From contig NZ_JAKJSQ010000013.1 in assembly GCF_050337105.1 (NCBI RefSeq), positions 9,942 through 73,941 of the forward strand: a stretch of 64,000 nucleotides of DNA, in the 5' to 3' direction. Positions within the stretch are counted from its first letter, which is position 1, and each line of letters starts with the position of its first letter. The notes beneath the pieces were generated by a model. The model worked only from the letters and a program-made list of their open reading frames with translations. It was not told the DNA's origin and searched no databases. Below are positions 40,265-47,954 of the stretch, one piece after another. The position numbers and the translations under genes were made by a program. The DNA is from Aliivibrio_A kagoshimensis (GTDB taxonomy: Bacteria; Pseudomonadota; Gammaproteobacteria; Enterobacterales; Vibrionaceae).

Positions 40265-42556
40265 CTATTTCGCTAACTGAGCCCTTAACTGTTTTGTTGC
40301 CGTGACCATGTTAGTTAACGCCGCTTCAGTCTCCGTCCAATTACGTGTTTTCAGACCGCAATCTGGGTTAACCCATAAACGCTCTACCGGAATTCTATCC
40401 GCCGCTCTTTCCAATAACGCCACAATCCACTCTACATCTGGAATGTTAGGTGAGTGAATATCATACACTCCAGGCCCAACTTCATTCGGGTAGTTAAACT
40501 CCTCAAACGCTTTGAGCAGTTCCATGTTTGATCGAGAGGTTTCAATGGTGATCACATCGGCATCTAGAGCTGCCACCGAGTCGATAATTTCATTAAATTC
40601 GCTATAACACATGTGAGTGTGTATCTGGGTTTCTGGCTTAGCACTGGCCGCCGATACCTTAAAGGCATCCACCGCCCAATCGAGGTACTCTTTCTGCTGT
40701 GAACGCTTAAGCGGCAAGCCTTCGCGTATAGCGGGTTCATCAATCTGAATGATATTGATACCTGCTTGTTGCAGATCTCTCACCTCATCTTGCAGAGCTA
40801 GCGCCAACTGCTGAGCAATCTCTTTACGACTGATATCTTCACGTGGGAAAGTCCAACCTAAAATGGTTACAGGTCCGGTAAGCATCCCTTTTACCTGCTT
40901 ACTGGTTAACGACTGAGCATACGTGGTCCACTCAACGGTAATGGCCTGTTCTCTTTCAATATCCGCTGTCACGATCGCCGGTTTAACACAGCGTGAGCCA
41001 TAGCTCTGTACCCAACCAAATCGTGTGACATCAAAACCCGATAAGTGTTCTGCAAAGTACTCCACCATGTCATTACGTTCCGCTTCACCATGCACGAGTA
41101 CATCAAGATCCAGTGCCTCTTGTCGCGCTATCGCATCACTAATGTGGCCTTTGATCGCTTGTGTGTATTCGGTCTCACCTAAGCGGCCATTTTTATAGTC
41201 ACTTCGTTGGCTACGAATTTCAGCGGTTTGCGGAAATGATCCGATGGTCGTGGTCGGCAGCAGAGGCAAGCCAAGTACCTCTTTTTGGTGGTGGGCGCGC
41301 TCCGCATACTCAGCACTGCGATCACCAGATTGAGCATCAATCGACTTCACTCGCTGTTTGACCGACGGTTTATTCACATGCTGTGCATTCACACGATTGA
41401 TAATTGGCTGACTGTATTGCGCACATTGACCAATGGCGATCTCATCTCCATCCAATGCCGCTCCTAATAAGCTAATTTCACGGCACTTCTGTTTAGCAAA
41501 AGATAACCAACTGCGTACTTCGGCGCTTAACGCTGTTTCTAAATCTAAATCAACCGGGCTATGCAGCAGTGAACATGAGCTGCCAATCCACAAACGATCG
41601 CCTAAGTTTGCTTTCAACGGCTGCAGTTGAGATAGCCATTGGTTCAGATCCGCTCGCCATACATTACGACCATTAACCACACCAGCCGAAAGCACCCAAT
41701 CAGTTGGCAACTGCTCAACCACAGCCTCAAGTTGGTTAGGTGTCGCTGCCAGATCAATATGCAAACCATTCACTGGTAACTCAATGATCTTGTCCAAGTT
41801 ATGATCAATAGAATCAAAATAGGTTGTAAGCAGTATCTTTACGTCTCCGGCAATCACCTGGTAAGCGACTTTAAAGGCGTTACTCCAGGCTTTTGGCAAC
41901 TCTAAAGAGAGAATCGGTTCATCAACTTGCACCCACTCCACCCCTAAACTGGCTAGTTTAGATAAAATGTTCTGATAAGAGATAAGTAGGCGTGGCAATA
42001 GAGAGAGTCGTTCAAAACCCTCTTCTACCTCTTTGCCTAACCATAAGTAACTCAGTGGACCTAACAGCACTGGTTTTACTTTATGTCCCAACTTTACGGC
42101 CTCTGCCACTTCATCAAATAGCTGAGTCCAACTCACTTCAAATCGCTGCTCTTTAGTAAACTCAGGCACAATATAGTGGTAGTTAGTATTAAACCATTTG
42201 GTCATATCCGAGGCCGCCGCCCCACAACCACAATCAGATTGAGATTGCCCTCTACCGACTTTAAACAGGGTATCCAGATCAGAAATGGTGCCATTAGAGT
42301 TATGGCGTTTTGGTACATTACCGAGTAACAAACTCGTCGTTAACACATGATCATACCAAGCAAAATCTCCCGCCGAAACGAAATCTAGCCCAGCTCCTGC
42401 TTGCTCACCCCAATGGCGATTACGCAATAAACTTCCGACCTCAAGTAGCTCCCGCTGTTCAATTTCACCACGCCAATACTTTTCTAAACTAAATTTCAGT
42501 TCGCGCTGTGCCCCTACTCGAGGGTACCCCAATATGTGTGTTGTAGTTTTAGTCAT
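40265..42556 (-). CDS. metE: cobalamin-independent methionine synthase MetE
   Basis: A 763-residue enzyme that moves a methyl group from 5-methyltetrahydropteroyl-triglutamate to homocysteine, the last step of methionine synthesis without B12. The two-barrel length is typical. The zinc ligands are H648, C650, E672 and C733 (HTHMC, ITIE, NPDCGLKTR), each seven residues later than in E. coli MetE. It is divergent from metR, with MetR and MetJ sites in the 230 bases between them. Confidence 0.96.
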   Translation of the reverse strand: MTKTTTHILGYPRVGAQRELKFSLEKYWRGEIEQRELLEVGSLLRNRHWGEQAGAGLDFVSAGDFAWYDHVLTTSLLLGNVPKRHNSNGTISDLDTLFKVGRGQSQSDCGCGAAASDMTKWFNTNYHYIVPEFTKEQRFEVSWTQLFDEVAEAVKLGHKVKPVLLGPLSYLWLGKEVEEGFERLSLLPRLLISYQNILSKLASLGVEWVQVDEPILSLELPKAWSNAFKVAYQVIAGDVKILLTTYFDSIDHNLDKIIELPVNGLHIDLAATPNQLEAVVEQLPTDWVLSAGVVNGRNVWRADLNQWLSQLQPLKANLGDRLWIGSSCSLLHSPVDLDLETALSAEVRSWLSFAKQKCREISLLGAALDGDEIAIGQCAQYSQPIINRVNAQHVNKPSVKQRVKSIDAQSGDRSAEYAERAHHQKEVLGLPLLPTTTIGSFPQTAEIRSQRSDYKNGRLGETEYTQAIKGHISDAIARQEALDLDVLVHGEAERNDMVEYFAEHLSGFDVTRFGWVQSYGSRCVKPAIVTADIEREQAITVEWTTYAQSLTSKQVKGMLTGPVTILGWTFPREDISRKEIAQQLALALQDEVRDLQQAGINIIQIDEPAIREGLPLKRSQQKEYLDWAVDAFKVSAASAKPETQIHTHMCYSEFNEIIDSVAALDADVITIETSRSNMELLKAFEEFNYPNEVGPGVYDIHSPNIPDVEWIVALLERAADRIPVERLWVNPDCGLKTRNWTETEAALTNMVTATKQLRAQLAK

Positions 42557-42590
42557 TATTTTTTTCCTTGTATAACCAACTGACGAATTA

Positions 42591-42606
42591 AGGCGTCTAG
42601 ATGGCT
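42591..42606. promoter_or_regulatory. MetJ boxes, metE side
   Basis: Two tandem eight-mers AGGCGTCT and AGATGGCT match the met box AGACGTCT at 7 and 6 of 8 positions. They lie 35-50 bases before the metE start. Confidence 0.6.
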
Positions 42607-42660
42607 AAATAATGGCTATTTTATTGATAACAGACAATGTCTAATATTTCATCGTAACTA

Positions 42661-42673
42661 TGAAATTGTTTCA
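42661..42673. promoter_or_regulatory. MetR activator box
   Basis: TGAAATTGTTTCA has perfect TGAA / TTCA arms five bases apart, the MetR binding consensus. It lies about 105 bases ahead of metE, the usual place for activation. Confidence 0.75.
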
Positions 42674-42694
42674 ACATTGCAAATATGGTCATTT

Positions 42695-42718
42695 GGACGT
42701 CTAGATGTTTACAAGTCT
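42695..42718. promoter_or_regulatory. MetJ boxes, metR side
   Basis: Three tandem eight-mers GGACGTCT, AGATGTTT and ACAAGTCT match AGACGTCT at 7, 6 and 6 of 8 positions. Placed between the MetR box and the metR start, they should bring S-adenosylmethionine-dependent repression of metR. Confidence 0.7.
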
Positions 42719-42786
42719 AAGAATATCTTTTACTGTAGTGACATTAGACTCAGAAATGGCTGAGTATTTCGACATTGAGATAGATA

Positions 42787-43698
42787 ATGATTGAGCTTAA
42801 ACATTTAAGAACATTAACAAAATTGCGGGACACCGGCTCATTGACAGCAACGGCAACTGCGCTGCATTTAACCCAGTCAGCTCTTTCTCATCAGCTTAAA
42901 GATCTAGAGATAAGAATAGGCGGCGCGCTTTTTTTACGGAAGACTCGCCCGGTTAAATTCACCGCTGAAGGGGATATTCTTCTCGGGCTTGCTGACGAAA
43001 TATTACCGAAGTTAGCTAAAGCTGAACATGATGTGGCGAGCCTAAAAGAGGATCTGAACGGACGACTTCATATGGCCATCGAGTGCCACTCATGTTTTCA
43101 GTGGCTTATGCCCGCTCTGAAAGAGTATCAAGTAAGCTGGCCAAGTGTTGCGCTAGACTTCTCGTCTGGTTTCAGTTTTGAACCGCTGCCTGCTTTAGTG
43201 GCGGGAGAATTAGACTTGGTGATCACCTCAGACATTCAGCCTCGATCTGAAGTACACTATGAGCCCCTGTTTGATTTTGAAATGAAGTTAATCATGTCAA
43301 CCAACCATCCGTTGGCCAATCGTAAAACGATCCAACCAAAAGATTTAACGGATCAAACCATGCTCACTTATCCCGTCCCCAAACAGAGACTGGACGTAGT
43401 AAAGCACTTTTTGCAACCTGCTGGTGTTGAACCTAATCGTTGGAAACAAGCTGACAATACCTTAATGTTGGTGCAAATGGTGTCGGCGGGTTTAGGGGTA
43501 GCAGCGTTACCCAACTGGGCGATCAGTGAGTTTTCAAAGCAGGGATTAATCGTGAGTAAACCGCTAGGCAGTGGGTTATGGCGACGACTGTTTGCTGCCG
43601 TCAGAAACTCTGAGCATGACAGGCGCTATCTGCAAGCGTTCTTCTCAACCGCTAAAACGGAAAGTAAAAGCCACCTTGATGAGATCAAGATGGCTTAA
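42787..43698 (+). CDS. metR: MetR, LysR-family methionine regulator
   Basis: A 303-residue LysR regulator that activates metE and related genes with homocysteine as co-effector. The winged helix covers residues 1-60 (LTATATALHLTQSALSHQLKDLE) and the effector domain about 90-290. The divergent arrangement with metE and the MetR box between them are conserved in enterics and vibrios. The last codons overlap a hairpin that serves the convergent DUF4250 transcript. Confidence 0.93.
   Translation: MIELKHLRTLTKLRDTGSLTATATALHLTQSALSHQLKDLEIRIGGALFLRKTRPVKFTAEGDILLGLADEILPKLAKAEHDVASLKEDLNGRLHMAIECHSCFQWLMPALKEYQVSWPSVALDFSSGFSFEPLPALVAGELDLVITSDIQPRSEVHYEPLFDFEMKLIMSTNHPLANRKTIQPKDLTDQTMLTYPVPKQRLDVVKHFLQPAGVEPNRWKQADNTLMLVQMVSAGLGVAALPNWAISEFSKQGLIVSKPLGSGLWRRLFAAVRNSEHDRRYLQAFFSTAKTESKSHLDEIKMA
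43664..43696 (-). terminator. terminator of the DUF4250 side, within the end of metR
   Basis: Thirteen-base arms (43668-43680 and 43684-43696) pair at 12 of 13 positions with a three-base loop. Read on the minus strand they are followed by TTTTACTTT, so they end the minus-strand transcript while lying inside metR codons. Confidence 0.6.
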
Positions 43699-43706
43699 AA
43701 TTTGAA

Positions 43707-43907
43707 TTATCGTGGGTAGGATTTAAACTGATTTGTTAATGGATCATAGTGGTAACCCAATGTATCGAGTTTTCCTACCACACCCTCCATATCCATCTCA
43801 TACATGCTGATCAGATCATCAAAACTATCGCACTCTAAACGCAACTTTTCATTCACTATACCCAACAAAATTGAGCTGTTCATTTTTGACGTATTGGTTA
43901 AATCCAT
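43707..43907 (-). CDS. DUF4250 domain protein
   Basis: A 66-residue protein with the DUF4250 pattern: SKMNSSILLGIVNEKLRLEC (about residues 7-26) and the C-terminal LDTLGYHYDPLTNQF, which matches the family's Y-x-Y-D-x-x-x-N-Q-F ending. Function unknown in the family. It is small, acidic and cytoplasmic. It lies convergent to metR with only eight bases between the stop codons. Confidence 0.85.
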   Translation of the reverse strand: MDLTNTSKMNSSILLGIVNEKLRLECDSFDDLISMYEMDMEGVVGKLDTLGYHYDPLTNQFKSYPR

Positions 43908-43963
43908 CCTATTTTCCCTCTGAATGCACCTAACCTCAGTTTAGACTCTGTTTACCAAGCTCG

Positions 43964-44656
43964 CTACAACAAGATAGTTTGTAGCGTTAATGAGGCAGAT
44001 AACAGACATAACGAGAGTGCAATTTGCATTTTGCTGACAGCTTTTACGCGAATTAAATGCCACACCCAACCGACAACCGCCATCACCAACAACACAAAAC
44101 TGCTTAATAATATCGGAGTGATTTTCTGCAGTAGCGACGCTTCAAGAGCACTAATCGGAATCAAGGTGGCCAAGATCAATAACATCACAGCCACAGTGCC
44201 AATCACTGGTAACAGTTTATGGAAAGCTTGTAGCCGGCTCCTTGCTTGGATAAGAAATAGGTGCGCCAAACTGGAACCTAATATCACCACCACCAGCAGA
44301 ACAAACAGTAGAGAAAATAGAGTGAACTGCTGAGTGATTAACCACAGCAAGCTCATTACCGCCGTAATACTAGATAGATTAAGCAGTAAGATTGGGCCTT
44401 TATCGCGAGTTTTACTGGTTTTCACCTTCACCGTAAAGGCAGCAAGCAAGCTGAGTGGCAGTAGCGCAACCGGAGCAAACCAAGCTGACAAGCCCCAGCC
44501 TAAGATGATCAAAGGCAGTACTTTATGAACTCGGCCACGCTGGCCTGGACAGATATCCCCTTTTTGCAGAACCAGAGAGAGTATGAGCTGTGCGCCCAGT
44601 AACCCAGGTATAAGAAGATAGTGTGCGTGGGGTATCAAAGTGTCAAAGTACGGCAT
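43964..44656 (-). CDS. hypothetical polytopic membrane protein
   Basis: A 230-residue protein with about seven hydrophobic helices and short loops; no motif that I recognise. A short cytoplasmic segment with basic residues lies near 77-85 (KVKTSKTRDKG). The start is supported only by the ATG and the preceding gene spacing. It lies 60 bases after the MFS transporter gene on the same strand and may be co-transcribed with it. Function cannot be assigned. Confidence 0.65.
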   Translation of the reverse strand: MPYFDTLIPHAHYLLIPGLLGAQLILSLVLQKGDICPGQRGRVHKVLPLIILGWGLSAWFAPVALLPLSLLAAFTVKVKTSKTRDKGPILLLNLSSITAVMSLLWLITQQFTLFSLLFVLLVVVILGSSLAHLFLIQARSRLQAFHKLLPVIGTVAVMLLILATLIPISALEASLLQKITPILLSSFVLLVMAVVGWVWHLIRVKAVSKMQIALSLCLLSASLTLQTILL

Positions 44657-44716
44657 AGTTGAGTCCTAAATAGTGAGCCGCAAGTATAAAGGGCATCAAT
44701 AGTTGACTCAAATGCT

Positions 44717-45919
44717 TTATAAAGAGTTCATTTGCTGCGGATCTGGTATTTTCGACTGCATCAAAGAGAAGATCGACACTAGCATAGCCACAATTAACAA
44801 TGACGCGCCGAACATTACGCCTAGCCACTGGAAATACTGCCAACAGAGAATCAGATAGAACCCACCTAAACTACCGCCTACGTAATAGTGAACCAGATAG
44901 AGTGATGTTGCAGAAGCTTTCGCCCGTTTGGCGTGACGCCCAATCCAACCGTAAGCGATAGAGTGAGTAAGAAAAGCGCCCGTACTGATCAAACACAGAC
45001 CTATCACCACCGCTGGAATCGAGTCAAACCATGCCACCAATAGGCCACAAGCGAGTATAAGAGTCCCTAATACCATACCTGACTCTGCTCCGTAGCGACG
45101 AACCCATTTTCCACTAAGCGATGAACTCACCGTGCCCGCTAAATAGCAGATAAATATCATCGAAGTAATACTGACTGGCAGTGAGAATGGTGCTTCCACT
45201 AATCGAAAACCCATGACGGAGTATAAATTGACAAACAGTGCGAAGTTCAAGCCACCAATCCACATTACAGAACGTAGATGCCTGTTTTTCAAATGAAGCC
45301 ATGCACTTTTTATATGCGCTTTCACTGATACTTTTTTGGCGCAAAAGTGCTGTTGATCCGGAAGCGAAAAGATGACGTAAAGACCAAGTAAAACACTGAA
45401 GCCACCAAACAGCAGTTGAGCGTGCATCAGACCAAAGTGATCCGTTAATAGTCCGCCCATGATTCGCCCTACAATTCCCCCTAGCGAGTTAGCACTTATA
45501 TAGATTCCTATTGCCACACTGAATGCCATAGGAGTTAACTCTTCAGCCATATACGCAACGGCAACGGCCACAAAACCCGCTAATGCCACTCCCATCGCCA
45601 CTCGTAGAGCGACCAACAGTAAGAAATTGTCTACAAAACTGCCCAAAACAGCCAAGATAGGGATCAACAGCAGACTGATCATAATGACAATCTTCCGCCC
45701 AATCATCTCTGACAGAATAGCCCAAGGTACCAGAGAAAAAGCCAAGCTAAATGTACTGGCTGCCAATACCCAGTTAACTTGAATGATGGTGACTTGATAG
45801 TGTTCAGCTAAAATCGGTAACAGCGGCTGAAAAAGATATAAATTACAAAAAACCATAAATGAACCAAGGGCTAATGCGGTGGTCACGGTACGATACTGTT
45901 GGGTGCCTGCACTGATCAT
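44717..45919 (-). CDS. MFS transporter (YnfM-like)
   Basis: A 400-residue major facilitator protein with twelve hydrophobic segments. It has the PWAILSEMIGRKIVI motif A in the loop between helices 2 and 3 (about residues 64-78) and GRIMGGLLTDHFG later. The general pattern fits the YnfM/arabinose-efflux-like branch of drug or metabolite exporters. Its gene is first of a possible two-gene unit with the hypothetical membrane protein. Substrate unknown. Confidence 0.82.
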   Translation of the reverse strand: MISAGTQQYRTVTTALALGSFMVFCNLYLFQPLLPILAEHYQVTIIQVNWVLAASTFSLAFSLVPWAILSEMIGRKIVIMISLLLIPILAVLGSFVDNFLLLVALRVAMGVALAGFVAVAVAYMAEELTPMAFSVAIGIYISANSLGGIVGRIMGGLLTDHFGLMHAQLLFGGFSVLLGLYVIFSLPDQQHFCAKKVSVKAHIKSAWLHLKNRHLRSVMWIGGLNFALFVNLYSVMGFRLVEAPFSLPVSITSMIFICYLAGTVSSSLSGKWVRRYGAESGMVLGTLILACGLLVAWFDSIPAVVIGLCLISTGAFLTHSIAYGWIGRHAKRAKASATSLYLVHYYVGGSLGGFYLILCWQYFQWLGVMFGASLLIVAMLVSIFSLMQSKIPDPQQMNSL

Positions 45920-46470
45920 TACTGCCTCTAAAATGCATGGTACGTATACCTAATGGTTGCATTTACAGCCTATCAACATTCTTATGATATGAAAAATATA
46001 TTAAATGTATTTTTTCAATTTATTTCTTAAATACTTATATTCCCAATAGCGAACTCTAATGGAGTATCACTCTGATTTTTCAGCAGTGACCATCATCAAA
46101 GTTGTTACCAACCCATAACAATTGCGTAAAAATTCACTGCTTAATAATTACGCGACCACACCGATTAAACCGTATCCCTCATCCTATAGCATCTATATTT
46201 TGCAACATTTACACCCTATTTTTATTACTAGCTGATTACTGGCAAAAATCACCTGCCGAACAAGCATTTAACATGATGATTTTCTCTTTGTCATAGATCA
46301 CGTCTCTCATCGGTATTTATCATTTTCTATAAATTATTATGTAGAGTTGCCTCGTGAAAGATGTAAGCAAATATGTTGGTACTTAGTCCTTTGAACACTT
46401 ACAGATTACGAGTATTTAAAGGAGTTGGTATCAACGATTTTTTATTTTTTATCTTATTAAGGAAAACTCT
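45920..46470. other. 551-base gap between MFS gene and dcuC
   Basis: AT-rich intergenic region between divergent genes. I see a possible FNR-like site (TTGTC-ATAG-ATCAC, 46288-46301), a loose inverted repeat TGCGTAA / TTACGC near 46123-46155, and no open frame with a ribosome site. Nothing else could be assigned. Confidence 0.6.
46288..46301. promoter_or_regulatory. possible FNR site upstream of dcuC
   Basis: TTGTC-ATAG-ATCAC matches the FNR consensus TTGAT-N4-ATCAA at 3 and 4 of 5 positions. It lies about 170 bases before dcuC, a gene induced without oxygen in E. coli. Weak evidence. Confidence 0.3.
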
Positions 46471-47838
46471 ATGTTGGAGTTAATGATCGGACTAATCGTC
46501 ACCATTGCGGTTGGTTATTTTATTGTTAAAGGCTACAGAGCTGCTGGTGTTTTATTGACTGCTGGTTTGGTTCTATTAATCACTACAGGTCTAATTGGCC
46601 ATACTGTTTTACCTGCAAAAGTGGCATCAACGGGTAACGTTTTGACCGATTCACTGGAATTTGTTAAATACATGCTGAAATACCGTGGCGGCGGCTTGGG
46701 TATGCAGATCATGCTACTGTGTGGTTTTGCCTCTTACATGACACATATCGGTGCTAATAATGTTGTAGTAAAACAATTTTCTAAACCTCTTGCGTTCATC
46801 AAATCACCATACATTTTACTTGTTGCGGCTTATATTGTTGCGTGCCTAATGTCTCTTGCCGTGAGTTCTGCAACAGGTCTTGGTGTTCTCTTAATGGCAA
46901 CCTTGTTCCCAATGATGACAGCGATGGGTATCTCTCGCCCAGCAGCGGTTGCAGTGTGTGCCTCTCCGGCCGCTATCATTTTATCACCGACCTCTGGTGA
47001 TGTTGTCGTTGCTGCAGAAAAAGCAGGCATGCCATTAGATGTGTTTGCCATTCAAACCGTTCTTCCAGTGTCTATCTGCGCAATTATCGTCATGTCAGCT
47101 GCTGCGTATTTCTGGAACATCTATCTGGATAAAAAAGAGAACACGCCAATGGAGAAAGTTGACATCTCTGAAATGGAAGTAAAAGCGCCTGCCTATTATG
47201 CAATCTTACCTTTCCTACCAATCGTCGGTGTATTCCTTTTCAATGGTAAAGTGATTCCTGGCTTGTCTTTGGATATCTATACTATCGTTGTTGGCTCTAT
47301 TTTCGTCGGTGCGTTGGTCAATCTAGCGACTCATCGCTTTAATGGTAAAGAGACATTAGAAGATCTTGAATCTTGCTATGCAGGTATGGCGGACGCATTT
47401 AAAGGCGTAGTAATGCTGTTAGTTGCAGCAGGCGTATTTGCTCAGGGTCTAATGTCAATTGGTGCGATTGATAACCTCATTGGTCTGGCAGAAGCCGCTG
47501 GTGCAGGTGGTGTTGCGCTGATGCTTCTATTAACGCTATTAACCGTTGCTGCTGCTGTCGCAACAGGTTCTGGTAACGCCCCTTTCTACGCATTTGTTGA
47601 GCTTGCTCCACAACTTGCTGGTAAAATGGGTCTTAACCCAGCGTTCCTTATCATCCCAATGTTACAAGCCTCTAACTTAGGTCGTACCATCTCTCCAGTC
47701 TCTGGGGTTATAGTAGCGACATCTGGTATGGCAAAGATCAGCCCATTCGAAGTCGTTAAGCGTACTTCTGTACCGGTATTGTTTGGTTTGATTACCGTTA
47801 TCGTAGGTACATTCGTGCTAGTACCGATGTACGCATAG
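46471..47838 (+). CDS. dcuC: DcuC-type anaerobic C4-dicarboxylate transporter
   Basis: A 455-residue inner-membrane protein with about twelve helices of the DcuC family, which exports succinate or exchanges it with fumarate in anaerobic growth. Two repeated halves each have re-entrant type motifs: SATGLGVLLMATLFPMM and ILSPTSGDVV in the first, VATGSGNAPFYAFVELAP and GRTISPVSGVIVATSG in the second. Length is near E. coli DcuC (461). AAGGAAA lies before the ATG. Related members carry other dicarboxylates such as aspartate. Confidence 0.88.
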   Translation: MLELMIGLIVTIAVGYFIVKGYRAAGVLLTAGLVLLITTGLIGHTVLPAKVASTGNVLTDSLEFVKYMLKYRGGGLGMQIMLLCGFASYMTHIGANNVVVKQFSKPLAFIKSPYILLVAAYIVACLMSLAVSSATGLGVLLMATLFPMMTAMGISRPAAVAVCASPAAIILSPTSGDVVVAAEKAGMPLDVFAIQTVLPVSICAIIVMSAAAYFWNIYLDKKENTPMEKVDISEMEVKAPAYYAILPFLPIVGVFLFNGKVIPGLSLDIYTIVVGSIFVGALVNLATHRFNGKETLEDLESCYAGMADAFKGVVMLLVAAGVFAQGLMSIGAIDNLIGLAEAAGAGGVALMLLLTLLTVAAAVATGSGNAPFYAFVELAPQLAGKMGLNPAFLIIPMLQASNLGRTISPVSGVIVATSGMAKISPFEVVKRTSVPVLFGLITVIVGTFVLVPMYA

Positions 47839-47866
47839 TATTGCCTCGATAAAAAATGTGTTACGA

Positions 47867-47893
47867 AAGAGAGCCTAAGCTGGCTCTCTTTTT
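47867..47893 (+). terminator. terminator of dcuC
   Basis: AAAGAGAGCC pairs with GGCTCTCTTT around TAAGCT, then a long T-run. Confidence 0.9.
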
Positions 47894-47921
47894 TTTATTA
47901 TCAAATTGCGTAACAAATCGG

Positions 47922-47947
47922 TATAATCTGGCCTCCAAAATTTGAGG
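47922..47947 (+). promoter_or_regulatory. ygiQ promoter -10 and leader hairpin
   Basis: A perfect TATAAT (47922-47927) is followed by a leader of only about 20 bases. CCTC (47932-47935) can pair with GAGG (47944-47947), which is the ribosome site. The same leader arrangement precedes the 26-codon gene at 33542. Confidence 0.5.
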
Positions 47948-47954
47948 TTTTATT

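Noticed and set aside
46288..46301. CRP site before dcuC
   Set aside because: The half-sites are four bases apart, as for FNR, not six as for CRP.
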